Notes under the pieces: model-generated | Database searches by the model: none | Told to the model about the DNA's origin: nothing | The model's input: only the letters and a program-made list of their open reading frames with translations | DNA from: Triplophysa rosa | Lineage: Eukaryota; Chordata; Actinopteri; Cypriniformes; Nemacheilidae | DNA length: 64,000 bases | Assembly: GCF_024868665.1 (NCBI RefSeq) | Contig: NC_079908.1 | Location: 1,284,753 to 1,348,752, forward strand | Direction of reading: 5' to 3' | Shown: positions 36,868 to 48,177 of the stretch, piece by piece | How the letters are laid out: each line of letters starts with the position of its first letter | Position numbering within the stretch: position 1 is the first letter of the stretch | Program-made: the position numbers and the translations under genes

Positions 36868-38358
36868 GTGCATCATTCATTCACCTTTTGTTCTTCGGAG
36901 CCTTCGGTTATGAAGATCTTCTCTTGCTGCTTAGCAAAGACTCTCTACATTGCCGGTTCTACGACGTGGTGCAGCGGACTGTCCCTTCCTGCAGCGACTT
37001 CCCCTGGGCGTCTCGGCGGTTCCAGAGGTGTTCGAGCTGCAGACGGTGCCTCACCTCACCTTTTCTCCGGAAAATTAGCCACCACCTCGCATGCTTCCCG
37101 GGCTGTGACTAGGATGGCTAAGGCCATTCCGTCCGCCAAGGCGAGCGGCGAGGGTGATATGGGGATTTCTGCGAGCGCTTATCCGTCAGCCAAGTGCTCG
37201 CGGACCGCTCGCACCCCGTCTCGCTCGCCTCATTGTTCCCTAGCTGGCGGTGCCACACCATCAGCGTCCTCCTTCACGCAGTCGGACACGATGCGTGATG
37301 AGGATGAGATGTCCATCGCAGCATCGGAGGGCGATTTGCTGGCATCCGATCCCGACGACTCTCTGCAGCTCCCCCCTAGGGGGGGACGAGCTCAGGAGGA
37401 GGCGGAGGTCGAGATGTCGGCCATGCTTTCCCAGGCCGCCGTGTGCATTGGGTTAGAGTGTACTCCGGTGCCTCTCCCCCAGCGCTCACGGTTGGATACG
37501 TGGTTCTTGGGCTCTGAGCGCGACTCCAAGCCGCGCCCAACCCCGGTTCCATTTTTCCCGGAAGTGCATGAGGAACTGACGAAGACGTGGAACACCCCAT
37601 TATCGGCGCGTACACGTCAAACAGGTTCCGTCGCTCTCTCTTCCCTCGATGGTGGGGAAGCTAAGGGTTAAGTCGACGTGCCCCAGGTGGAACGTGCAGT
37701 CGCGGTGCACCTGTGCCCGCAGGCAGCGTCCACCAGGAGAGGTCGACCGAAACTCCCGTCAAAGGCGTGTAGGACTTCGGCATCGCTGGTGTCGAAGGCC
37801 TACACTGCCACGGGCCAAGCTGCCTCCTCTCTCCACGCCATGGCCATCCTGCAGGTCCATCAGGCCAAGGCGTTGAAAGAGATCCACGAGGGTAAGACCG
37901 ACCCTGGGTTAATGCAGGAACTCCGCACCGCCACCGACCTCACTCTAAGGGTGACCAAGGTGACCGCACGGGCCCTGGGTCGGGCGATGTCCACCATGGT
38001 GGTCCAGGAGAGGCATCTCTGGCTCAACCTTGCGCAAATGAGCGACGCTGAGAAAGTCCGCTTTCTCGACGCGCCCATTGCGCAGGGTGGGCTGTTTGGT
38101 GACACTGTCGAGGACTTCGCTCAGCAGTTCTCGACGGTGAAGAAGCAGACGGAGGCGATTAGCCATATTCTTCCCCGCCGAGACTCGGCCGCCCGTAGGC
38201 CTTCGAGTTCCCATGCGGCCTCTGCTTCCCAGCAGCCCCGGCCCCCTTCGAAGCCAGCTCCGGTTCCAGCGCTCCCTACCCAGGCGGCATCCCGGAAGAG
38301 GGCGTCGAAGGGGAGACCACCACCCCGTCAGCAACCTTCGAGGAAGAAGCGTTCCTGA
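36868..38358 (+). pseudogene. DIRS gag, one frameshift (copy B)
   Basis: Two open frames, 36868-37671 and 37678-38358, that belong to one gag-like protein separated by a frame change near 37670. The first has acidic Met-Ser-Ile-Ala-Ala-Ser-Glu-Gly-Asp and Asp-Pro-Asp-Asp-Ser motifs. The second has Ala-Ser-Ser-Leu-His-Ala-Met-Ala-Ile-Leu-Gln, Lys-Thr-Asp-Pro and Glu-Arg-His-Leu-Trp-Leu-Asn-Leu, ending in a basic Arg/Lys-rich tail. These are typical of the capsid-like ORF1 of fish DIRS elements. This is the best-preserved gag of the window. Confidence 0.75.
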
Positions 38359-38754
38359 CGGGAAGACCCCAGGGAGATTAACACCATCGGGCCCGTATCC
38401 AGCCATGACATCGTTGGATGGTCGATCCGGGATGGTTCCTGCCCCGTTCCTACATCAGCTACGGGGGCCCACGGGGGCCTAGCGCCCACTTTTTCATGAA
38501 AAGAGTTTCCTATCTCCCTGGGTGTTCTTCACAGCCGCTCTCACCCTCTGTCAGACGGTGTTCGGCCACTCGACGTTGCGTCTTGGCGAGGCGCTACATC
38601 GAATGTATTTTGCAGTCCTCAGCACTCTCAAATCGACGGTGCTGGGGTCTGCATCGCCAGGCAGGCAAGCCAGCAGAGCCAGTCTTCTTCCCGGGGGCCC
38701 GCCCCCGGCGAGAGACCCGCACTGCCAGCCATCGAACCACCCCCCGGGGGGTCG

Positions 38755-39262
38755 ATGAAGCAGATCGTTCCCTTAGTCCCCCTGTCACGGTCCCTGGGAG
38801 CTTGGCTCGAGCTTCCCACACCGTCACAGTGGCTAAGAAGGACGATCCGTCTCGGCTACGCGATCCAGTTCGCCAGAAACCCGCCCAAGTTTCGGGGCAT
38901 CCTCGTCACCTCGGTCAGAGGCCGGGATGCTCCCGTACTACGGAGCGAGGTCGCCACCCTTCTGGCGAAGGGTGCGATAAAGACCGTCCCCTTAGCCGAG
39001 ATGTCCAAGGGGTTTTACAGCCCTTACTTCATCGTCCCCAAAAAAGGCAGGGGGGTGCGCCCCATCCTAGATCTGCTTATCCTGAACAGACACCTGCACA
39101 AGCTGCCGTTCAGGATGCTCACGCAGAAGCGCATCCTGGCATCCATCAGATGTCAGGATTGGTTCATGGCAATCGACCTGAAGGACGCTTACTTTCATGT
39201 CTCGATTCTCCCTCGTCATCGCCCGTTCCTACGGTTCTCTTTCGAGGGTCAGGCATATCAGT
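38755..39262 (+). pseudogene. DIRS reverse transcriptase, N-terminal part (copy B)
   Basis: About 170 codons open from 38755. They include Leu-Leu-Ala-Lys-Gly-Ala-Ile, Ser-Pro-Tyr-Phe-Ile-Val-Pro-Lys-Lys, Arg-Pro-Ile-Leu-Asp-Leu and Trp-Phe-Met-Ala-Ile-Asp-Leu-Lys-Asp-Ala-Tyr-Phe. The last is RT motif A with its catalytic Asp. The gene stops at the LINE insertion before the Tyr-Leu-Asp-Asp motif. Confidence 0.85.
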
Positions 39263-39597
39263 ACAGTTCAATTCAATTCAATTTTATTTATATAGCGCTT
39301 TTCACAATGTGCATTGTTCCAAAGCAGCTTTACAGGAGCAAATAAGAAAAACACAGAAAGGTAAAACACAGCACAGTGCATGGTGTTTATAGACCAAGCA
39401 AGATCATTATAATAAATAATATCTAATAAATAAATGAATAAATAAATAAATAAATGCAGTCTCCCGGTGAGCAAGCCAACACTGCACTGCTCTGCTGTGG
39501 CGAGGAACCCAAACTCCAATGCTGAATAATGGAGAAAAAAAAACCTCGGGAGAAACCAGGCTCAGCCGGGAGGGCCAGATCTCCTCTGACGTGTCAT
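39263..39597 (-). mobile_element. LINE 3' UTR/tail, reverse orientation
   Basis: Starts TTCAATTCAATTCAATTTTA then TATATAGCGCTTTTCAC. This is the complement of the tail of the LINE at 54600-54658 (GCGCTATATAAATAAAGTTG). A (AAAT)n patch is at 39427-39455. The ending (AACCTCGGGAGAAACCAGGC) also mirrors the other LINE's CCTGAGGTTTTT block. It interrupts the DIRS reverse transcriptase and runs into the gap. Confidence 0.75.
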
Positions 39598-39697
39598 NNN
39601 NNNNNNNNNNNNNNNNNNNNNNNNNNNNNNNNNNNNNNNNNNNNNNNNNNNNNNNNNNNNNNNNNNNNNNNNNNNNNNNNNNNNNNNNNNNNNNNNN
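39598..39697. other. Assembly gap (100 N)
   Basis: Exactly 100 undetermined bases. Sequence on the two sides belongs to different repeats (LINE tail, then a DIRS left terminus), so true distance and order are unknown. Confidence 0.99.
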
Positions 39698-41297
39698 CCC
39701 TTTCTGTCAGTCTCTCGACGTTGTGTCGAACCGACAGATGGGGTTCGTCCTTGAGAACCAATCGCTTCCGACTTCTCTAGAAAAGGCCAATGAAAATTGG
39801 CGAATGAAATTTGCATGCCGGACTCCGCCCCCGGATATCTGGGTATAAAAGGGAGACGGCGTGCCTCATTCATTCACCTTTTGTTCTTCGGAGCCTTCGC
39901 TCGTGATCAACAGACTTCGCTACAAGACTGCCGGCACTACGACGTGGTGCAGCGGACTGTCCCTTCCTGCAGCGACTTCCCCTGGGCGTCTTGGCGGTTC
40001 CAGAAGTGTTCGAGTTTTTTCTCTAAAAGAGCAAATTTCTCCAGCGTGGCATGTCCCGCTGTTCTCTTGGGTGCAACACACTCATCGAGGAGGGGGACGG
40101 ACATGATATCTGCTTCCAGTACGCTGGGGCAGATATTGTGGATACATCCTGCCCGCACTGCGGGCGGCTGACGATTCAGACGTTGCGTCACGGGTGGTTG
40201 TGTTCCCACGGGACTCAGCCACCACCTTGTCTGCTTCCCGTTCCGTGACGGCAGGACTACGGCCCTGCCGCCGCTACGGCGAGCAGCGAGGGTGATATGA
40301 GGATTACTGTGAGCGCTAATCCGTCAGCCACTGGCTCGCGGACCGTTCGCACCTCGCTTTGCTCGTCTGACCGTTCCCCATAAGACGGTCCGCCGTCTTA
40401 TTCCTCAATTACGTATCGGACACGGTACGTGATGATGAGGTGTCTGTTGCAGATCGGAGGGTGACTTACTGGCATCAGACTCCGACGATTCCTTGAAGCT
40501 CCCTCCCTCGGGGGGTCGAGATCAGGAAGAAGCGGATGTCGAAATGTCAGCCATGCTTTCCCGGGCCGCCGGCTTGGGTTGCGGTGCACCGCACTGCTTC
40601 TCCCAAGCTCGCGGCTGGATACACGGTCATCGGGCTTGAGAGCGGCTCCAAGCCGCACTCGCCCTCAGTGCCGTGTTCCCCCGGAAGTGCATGAGGAACC
40701 TATACGACCTGGAACGCCCCCTTCGGCGCGTACACGTCAACTAGTTCCATCACCCTTTCTTCCCTCGATGGTGGGGCAGCTAGAGGATACGTCGATGTCC
40801 CCCGGGGCTCGACCTAAACTCCCGTCCAAAGCACGTAGGCTTTTCGGCATCTGAGGTGTCGAGAGCTTACTCTGCTGCGGCCAAGCTGTCCCCTCTCTCC
40901 ATGCTATGGCCTTCCTGCAGGCCAATGCGCGGAGAGAGCTCCACGAGGGTAAGACCGACCCAGCGCTTATGCAGGAACTCCGCGGCTTCACCGACCTCGC
41001 TCTCGGGCGAACAAGGTGATCGCGCGGGCCCTGGGTCGGGCGATGTCCACACTTATGGTCCAGGAGAGACACCTCTGGCTGAACCTTGCACAGGTGAGTA
41101 ACTCTGAGAAAGTCCGCTTTCTCGATGCACCCATCTCGCAAGGGGGGGCTGTTTGGTGATACTGTCGGGTTCGACAGTTAGGGAGCAGATAGAGGATATC
41201 ACGTATGTCCTCCCCAGCCGCGACTCGACCGCCCTCTGGCCGCCGAGATCCCGTGCACCGTCTGCTTCCCAGCAGCCCTGGTCCTCTTCGAGACATC
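39698..41297 (+). mobile_element. DIRS retrotransposon, 5' part (copy C)
   Basis: Left terminal repeat starting at the gap edge (CCCTTTCTGTCAGTCTCTCG), octamer at 39809-39816 and TATAAAAG at 39844-39851. A decayed gag follows, running to about 41297, where the element is cut by satellite-like repeats. Confidence 0.85.
39861..41297 (+). pseudogene. DIRS gag, heavily frameshifted (copy C)
   Basis: A Cys-rich segment near 40051-40200 (Cys-Ser-Leu-Gly-Cys, then Cys-Pro-His-Cys-Gly) suggests a zinc-binding head. The acidic block and the Leu-Trp-Leu-Asn-Leu-Ala-Gln block follow in other frames. At least four frame changes are needed to follow the protein. Confidence 0.7.
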
Positions 41298-41930
41298 TAT
41301 ACATGTGTACTTATTTGATTTGGCTCAAATACATGTGTAACTTATTTAATGGGACCCTCATAGGTAAATAATGGCCAAAGCCTATTAAGGGTCATTATAA
41401 GCCTAAGAAAGGAGTTATATAGCTTTAGCCAACAGTAGAGTGTATGAGAGTCACAGCCCTTCACAATGACGTGCATTAAGGCTACAGTTGTGCTCCAGAG
41501 CTTAAAAATGGTGTGTCCATTAGCTACCTATGGGAGCCGTGCAAAAAGTGTTACGTGTGGCATGTACATCGTAACTTATTTAATGGGACCTCATAGGTAA
41601 ATAATGGACAAAGCCTATTAAGGGTATTATTTAACCTTGGCAATGAGATATATGGCTTAACCAACAATAGAGTGTATAAGAGGCACTCTACTGTTAAATG
41701 ACGTCCATTTAAGGTCACAGATGTGCTGCAGAAGCTTTAAAATGGTGTGTCCATTAGCTACCTATGGGAGCCGTTCCAAAAGTGTGTGTGACTCAGTTTG
41801 GCAATTACCTGTTTATTACAGCTTTGTAACATGGTTATTATGCTCAAAATGACAATACATGTGTAACTTATTTAATGGGACCCTCATAGGTAAATAATGG
41901 ACAAAGCCTATTAAGGGTCATTATAAGCAT
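41298..41930. repeat. Satellite-like tandem repeats, 2.3 units
   Basis: Units begin GTAACTTATTTAATGGGACC at about 41337, 41571 and 41863, followed by TCATAGGTAAATAATGG and AAAGCCTATTAAGGGT. Spacing is about 235 and 290 bp; the second unit has about 55 extra bases (GACTCAGTTTGGCAATTACC and after). A shared GGTGTGTCCATTAGCTACCT block ends each full unit. Confidence 0.85.
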
Positions 41931-42110
41931 GGTTGTCATCTCGACGTCCGCTTCTTCCTGGGCTCGACCCCCCGAGGGAGGGAGCTCCGAGGAATCGTCG
42001 GGGTCGGATGCCAAAAGGTCGCCCTCCGATGCTGCAATCGACATCTCATCTTCATCACGTACCTCCAAGTACGTGGCCGAGGAACAAGACGGGGTAGGAC
42101 CATCTCTTGG
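41931..42110 (-). pseudogene. DIRS gag fragment, inverted
   Basis: Minus-strand frame with Asp-Glu-Asp-Glu-Met-Ser-Ile-Ala-Ala-Ser-Glu-Gly-Asp, then Asp-Pro-Asp-Asp-Ser. This is the acidic block of DIRS gag seen at 37300-37420. It follows the satellite units directly, in the orientation opposite to copy C. Confidence 0.8.
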
Positions 42111-43700
42111 AGGACGATCAGATGAACCTGAGTCTCATCCATCACAGACACAAAACTGAGCCTCCAGTAATCACATCAGACACACAGGGTGATGTATGAG
42201 CAGAGAGGTTACAGACCCGTCACCATACAGACAACATTCATCCACTCAAGAAATCTCTTGCCATTAGGACACAGACAACAGGTGAGACTCAAGTTACTGG
42301 AAATGAACCCAACTGATCGATTGTTTCAGCCGGGACCACTTCTGAACTCTGTTTGAAATCAATTATTCCATTCGTTTAGATGTGACACTCATATTCCACT
42401 GCAACACATATTCATATACTGCAACGCTAATAAGCTCTTTTTATTCGTTTTTTTTCTTCATTCAATGCAGTACATTGTGAATAAACAGTTGAGAAAATAA
42501 CATCTTAAAAACATTGCCAATTGTCAGATGGACATAACAGACAATGTACTTTGAGTGCTATTCGAGAGCTGGAAAAAGCTTTAAAGACAGACTGGCAAAT
42601 GACACTTTATGAAGGAAAGATGAATGAATGAAAATCAGATGTTTTTTTACGGATCGAGGTCACACATCCACACCTGAATCAAAGCAAACACAAGAAAACA
42701 AACTCTGTGATCACAAAACACTTCCAGCTGTCAGCTGCTATATAATTCATTTTCTTAACATGATACCGTCAAGTGCCGTTTAATAGAGGATTATTTCCCT
42801 CACATTATCTCCAGCGTCCAGGGCCAGTTTATGGACAGAAAACTCATTTGAAATGGACCATGAAGTCTCGATTAGACAAGACACCACACGGAGGAGACCA
42901 CCACCACACCATCAACATCCGTTAGCCGACATATCACTCATTTCCCAGCGGCGGTCTCATCAAACAACTTTATTTATAACTCCTTCTGGAGCTGTTAAGA
43001 AAAGAAGGCCGCTCGCTGAGAGTCGAACTGTGAGCCCATTTACATTTGTGACCATTAGGATTGGGAATCCAACATTTCATTTGCAATTCAAATGAGCTGT
43101 AATTGACAAATGCACAGCTTCATGAGCGTTCTTATTTTACTCAGGTAAAACTATTAGCTCATACGAGAGATGTTAATCAAATCCTCTGTGGAGGAACAGA
43201 GCTCAAATAGAGCACTTTACATGAAAAACTCTTCTGCTATGTATTTGTCAAGCGATTAGAAAAAGAGAACGTTTATTAAAGAAAAAAAACGATCTATGTT
43301 AGAGAACCGTTACATTGGAATGCATTGTAATTATAATGCTATTGTTTATAGATTTTACATATCTAATCTTAACGGATTTCAGAATAATTCAAATGAAAAA
43401 AAAATAGTACTGTTTGTGTTTGTGTAACTAAACATTGTGTCAGAGATTTTAATATAATATTTGATATAAAAAATATGGAGTGAACAGTAAAAGCTTATTG
43501 TTTGTTTGTTTATTCAAATGTATTTAGTGTAACCATTTATTTTGTCATGTTATGTAAAAAATAAAGAAAATGGATTTATGACACATGGGGCAACATTATG
43601 CCATAGAAAGTTATACACAGATGTTCACTAAAAAGTGATATAAAAAGTATTCTTCATATCACAATAGATGATCTCAGTAGCATTTTTTCAGGTAATTATT
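42111..43700. other. No gene seen
   Basis: Single-copy-looking AT-rich DNA between two DIRS regions; no exon or element ends recognised. Confidence 0.55.
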
Positions 43701-43814
43701 GTTCCCTTTCTGTCGGTCTCTCGACGTTGTGTCGAACCGACAGAATGGGGTTTGTCTTGAGAACCTATCATCTTCTGAGTATTTAGAAAAGGCCAATGAA
43801 AATTGGCGAATGAA

Positions 43815-43858
43815 ATTTGCATGCCGGGCTCCTCCCCGGATGTCCGGGTATAAGAGGG
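43815..43858 (+). promoter_or_regulatory. Octamer and TATA-like motifs in the DIRS left arm (copy D)
   Basis: ATTTGCAT at 43815-43822 and GTATAAGAGG near 43848. Because the right arm is an inverted copy, the same motifs point outward-to-inward from the other end (ATGCAAAT at 46970-46977). Confidence 0.5.
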
Positions 43859-43889
43859 AAGCCGGCGTGCTCATTCATTCACCTTTTGT

Positions 43890-45940
43890 TCTTCAGAGCC
43901 TACGCATCTGGTGAGCTTCTCTACGATCTGGGTGATCATTCTTTCTGCTGGAATCTACGACGTGGACAGCGGACGGTCCCTTCCTGCAGTGACTCTCCCC
44001 TGGGCGTCTCGGCAGTTCCGGAGGTGTTCGAGCAAATTTCCTTTTCTAAAAGAGCAAATTTCTCCAGCGTGGCTTGTCCCGCTGTTCTCATGGGTGCAAC
44101 ACACTCATCGAGGAGGGGGACGGACACAATGCCTGCTTCCAGTACGCTGGGGCAGACGTTGTGGATACGTCCTGCCCGCACTGCGGGCGGTGACGATTCA
44201 GACGTTGCGTCACAGGTGGCTGTGTTCCCACGGGACTCAGCCACCACCTCGTTTGCTCCCCGTTCCGTGGCGGCAGGACTACGGCCCTGCCGTCCGCTAT
44301 GGCAAGCAGCGAGGGTGATATGAGGATTACTGTGAGCGATAATCCGCCAGCCACGGCTCACGGACCGTTCACACCTCGTTTCGCTCGTCTGACCGTTCCC
44401 CAAAAAGACGGTCCGCCGTCTTATTCCTCAATCACGTATTCGGACACGATGCGTGATGATGAGATGTCTCTTGCAGCATCGGGGGGTGACGTACTGCCAT
44501 CCGACTCCGACGATTCCTCGGGCTCCCTCCCTCGGGGGGTCGAGCCCAGGAAAAAGCGGATGTCGAGATGTCGGCCATGCTTTCCCGGGCCGCCGTGAGT
44601 GTTGGGTTGCAGTGCCCGCACTGCCTCTCCCGGCGCTCGCGGCTGGCTACATGGCGCCTCGGGTTTGAGCGCGGCTCCAAGCCGCGCCCGCCCCCAGTGC
44701 CGTGTTTACCGGAAGTGCATGAGGAACTTTGTAAGACCTGGAACGCCCCTTCCCGGCACGTTTCACGTCAAACAAAGTTCTGTCACCCTCTCTTCCCTCG
44801 AGGTTGAGACAGCTGGAGGATACGTCGGTGTCCCCCAGGTGGAGTATGCCGCCCGGTGCACTCGTGCCCATAGGTGGCGGCCACCTGGGGGGGCTCGACC
44901 TAGACTCCCGTCCAAAGCATGTGGTGTCTCGGCATCTCTGGTGTCGAGAGCTTACATTGCGGCGGACCAAGCTGCCTCCTCTCTCCACGCTATGGCTCCT
45001 GCCAGGCCAGGGCGTTGAGAGAGCTCCACGAGGGTAAGACCGACCCAGCGCTTATGCAGGAACTCGCGCCGGCCACCGACCTCGCTCTACGGGCGACCAA
45101 GGTGACCACGCGGGCCCTGGGTCGGACGATGTCCACACTTGTGGTCCATGAGAAACTCCTCTGGCCAATCCTTGCGCAGATGAGTAACGCTGAGAAGTCC
45201 GCTTTCTCGATGCACCCGTCTCGCAAGGGGGGGCTGGTTGGTGTTACTGTCGAGCCGCAGTCGGCCCCGCTCACCCCCCGCCCAGTCAGGGGGGGGCGCG
45301 AGACCCGCACGCGGCCTCCCCGGAGGGTTCTCGACAGTAAGAAGCAGTCCTCGTGCCGCAACTCGGCCGCCTCGGCCGTCGAGTCCCGTGCACGTCTGCT
45401 TCCCAGCAGCCCTGGTCCTCTTCGACGCCCTCCAGCTCTGGCGCCCCCCCCCAGGCGGCCCCCCTGGAGGAGACAGCGAAGAGGAGACCATCGCCCCATC
45501 AGCAGCCGCGGCGAAGCGGCCCTCATGGGAAGACCTCAGGGGGATCGAGGCTACCATTGGGCCCGACCCCAGCCACATCGCTGGGAAGTCGGATAGGGAC
45601 GGATCCTGCCCCGTCTCTCCATCTGCTGGCCCCCTCCGGGGGGCTAGCGCCCACTTACTCTCAAAAGAGGAGAGTTTCCTCTCTCTCTGGGTTACCTCAG
45701 CCGCTCTCACCCTCTGCACGACGGTGAACGGCAAACTCGACGTTGCGTCATGGCGAAGCGCAATGTCGAGTATAAACACCAGCCCTCAGCACTCTCAGTC
45801 AGACAGTGCGTTGAGCTGCGCAGTCGCCAGGCAGGAAAAACGAGCAGAGCCGTCTCCTCCCCGGGGGACCTCCCCCGGCAAGGAATCCGTACTGCTAGCC
45901 ATCGAACCACCCCCCGGGGGGAAAGAGATCAAACCTTAGT
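43890..45940 (+). pseudogene. DIRS gag, multiple frameshifts (copy D)
   Basis: A Cys-Pro-His-Cys-Gly-like head near 44170 (frame broken). The acidic Asp-Asp-Glu-Met-Ser-Leu-Ala-Ala-Ser block is near 44455, and Gly-Lys-Thr-Asp-Pro-Ala-Leu-Met-Gln-Glu-Leu with Leu-Leu-Trp-Pro-Ile-Leu-Ala-Gln near 45030-45180. About 70 extra GC-rich bases at about 45255-45330 are absent from copy E. No single open frame covers the gene. Confidence 0.75.
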
Positions 45941-46740
45941 CCTGTAAGTTTGAGCTGTCTCTCCCAGACTGTCAGACTCGGTGAGGTTCTAATTACGCGC
46001 GAACCGGTGTCAGCCCGCATCCTGGCAAGGTGTGGGACCGGCAGCCGGTAGGGCGTACGCCTGCGGAAGCCCTTCCCCCTCCGGGGGGAGCAGTGGCGAT
46101 CCCGCCTCACTTCTTTCCCCTCGGGTAAAGAACAGGCATTCCATCCATCACTAAGCACCCTTCCAGGGGACAGGCTGGGCAGAGCAGCCCTGCCCCCTTA
46201 GGCCGGGGAACAGTTGAGTTATCTCCCACATAGCTCTAACCGGACCTAGTGCTCCAGACGTGGTAACCCCCCCTCCGTGGGCTGTTCCGTCTGATGTATC
46301 CTCATGAATGGTTCCCACCTTGGCAACCCATGACCTCCCCAGGTGGACTCCCACCTTGCGGTTAACTCCTGCAGTCCGCACATTCTTCCCATGAGTTCTC
46401 CCCTGATGGTGAGACCATGTGGTGTCTCCACTAATTCCTCCCTACGGTAGGTAGTGGCCTCTGCAGCGTTTTTCCCCCAGGGGGAATAATGCTTACCCAG
46501 TGGCCCGTACGGTGCCGGGCGGCTTCTCGCCATTTAGAGAATTAGGCCTCCGCCCGTGACGGCGGCGTTAGGGGGCTTCCCAACTTTTTGTGGAAAGCTC
46601 TGGGTCCCCCTTCCTCTCCACTGGAGGGTCATAATTTCGCGTTAGCGTCGTTCAGTCTGACTCGCCCAGGCCAGTCAACGTCGCTCCCAGAGATTGTGAC
46701 GCGGCTCAGTGCTGTGGCGTTTTCCATAGGAGACCCCATT

Positions 46741-46838
46741 CTGTCGGTTCGACACAACGTCGAGAGACCGACAGAAAGGGAACGTCTTGGTTACGGATGT
46801 AACCTCGGTTCCCTGATGGAGGGAACGAGACGTTGTGT
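46741..46838. other. DIRS internal complementary region (copy D)
   Basis: 46741-46783 is the exact complement of the first 43 bases of the element. 46781-46838 complements its last bases. In the DIRS replication model this region lets the two ends be brought together to form a circle. The same region is present in copy A. Confidence 0.88.
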
Positions 46839-47117
46839 CCCTCATGCCACAACACTGGCCGCCCACCCCAGCGGTCGGGGGAGGATGCTTTAGGCTCCTC
46901 AGACCAAAGGTGAATGAATGAGCACGCCGGCTTCCCTCTTATACCCGGACATCCGGGGAGGAGCCCGGCATGCAAATTTCATTCGCCAATTTTCATTGGC
47001 CTTTTCTAAATACTCAGAAGATGATAGGTTCTCAAGACAAACCCCATTCTGTCGGTTCGACACAACGTCTCGTTCCCTCCATCAGGGAACCGAGGTTACA
47101 TCCGTAACCAAGACGTT

Positions 47118-47377
47118 AGATTTGTCTTTTTCCTAACCAATCTGATAAAATGTTGTTGAGATTTCAAATGAGATTTTATGACATGTAAAATGTCATTTGG
47201 TGTGTGTGTATTGATTTAGTCTCTCCAGAAAACCAAATACAAATAATTAACTTTAGTCTTCAGCTGATAAAAAGTAATTTACACACAGCACAAGTTGATT
47301 TGGTTTCACATCACCTAACAATACATGACAGTAGAAATACACGAGAGCTGCACCAACACATGAATGAAGTACATACT
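47118..47377. other. No gene seen
   Basis: AT-rich sequence between the DIRS copy and the LINE; nothing recognised. Confidence 0.55.
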
Positions 47378-47889
47378 GTAGTGTTGTAAGTTCTTCCTGG
47401 ATCGCCACCATGTTGTGGTGGAGAACCTTGTGTGTTCCAATGAGCCTGAGAGCAATGTCGTCGGGAGCTTTTAGCTCCTGGTAGGGTCACCCATGGCGGT
47501 AAGGTCGAGGGGGAGGTTCCAGACAAAGTGCGATCCAAAGACCTCAACGGCGGACGTGTGCGGAGGATGACAATGGATAATGTCACAACGACACTGAAGG
47601 TGGATTAAGGCTGCAACAGAGGGTGGTATCCAGTCGTTGTGGATTTCCATGCCATTGGAACTAGGCCCCCCTCTGCCAAGGACCATGTGGTGGCTGCAGG
47701 CGCATCAGTCTCCCCACGTTAAAAGATATCACGTGCAGGCGTCCTCCCAAAAAGGGAAACCATCCTACATCACGGATAAAAAGTCCTGTGGCGACCAGGA
47801 AGTGGCGACGGGGGCAGGACTGTGTAGTCTGGGAGTTCCCAGCCACAACCTGGCACACAGGCGGTGGGTGTTAGAAGGTCGCTAAGCTC

Positions 47890-48177
47890 TTGGACCGAGG
47901 CAGAAAAAGCTTTTCGGCAGCTGCACCCATGACTGAGCAGCCCTATTTAGGATCCACTCTGCTCACCCCAGCAGGGGAGGGGGTTAGAAAAGGTACCCTA
48001 AAAATAGCCTGCCTCGAAAACCCCTGTCTGGACTACCGCATCCAGAGGGAGCACCATCACGCGGTCAGAAACAATGCAAAAGGTAATATATTGGAGCCTG
48101 GAATGTGCGGACCCTCATGGACAACAAAGCCAGTGATCGACCCGAAAGGCGAACTGCCATCATCTCAAGGGAGCTAA
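47890..48177 (+). CDS. Short upstream frame of the LINE (doubtful)
   Basis: A 95-codon ATG-started frame that overlaps the start of the main LINE frame by about 90 bases in a different phase. It has no zinc-knuckle or other ORF1 motif. It could be a leader used for translational coupling or frameshifting into the main frame, or simply chance. Confidence 0.25.
   Translation: MDRGRKSFSAAAPMTEQPYLGSTLLTPAGEGVRKGTLKIACLENPCLDYRIQREHHHAVRNNAKGNILEPGMCGPSWTTKPVIDPKGELPSSQGS

Larger units (their letters stand above)
36677..39262 (+). mobile_element. DIRS retrotransposon, 5' part (copy B)
   Basis: Left terminus with inverted-terminal-repeat sequence (36677-36890), gag (36868-38358) and the start of the reverse-transcriptase gene (38755-39262). 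It is broken at 39262 by a LINE 3' end in the opposite orientation, which runs into the assembly gap. The right end of this copy is not seen. Confidence 0.85.
43701..47117 (+). mobile_element. DIRS retrotransposon with both ends, RT and recombinase deleted (copy D)
   Basis: Left terminus GTTCCCTTTCTGTCGG and right terminus CCGTAACCAAGACGTT. Inverted arms 43726-43886 and 46906-47066 (161 bp each) show no difference that I can find. The internal complementary region 46741-46838 is the complement of the left end (43701-43743) joined to the complement of the right end, sharing AAC/GTT at the junction. This is the signature of DIRS replication through a circle. Between lie gag (to about 45940) and about 800 bp of 3' non-coding sequence; RT, RNase H and recombinase are missing. 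There is no TSD, as expected for tyrosine-recombinase elements. Confidence 0.9.

Noticed and set aside
45087..45779. Long minus-strand frames over DIRS gag
   Set aside because: Antisense shadows caused by high GC content of gag; the plus strand carries the recognisable protein blocks.
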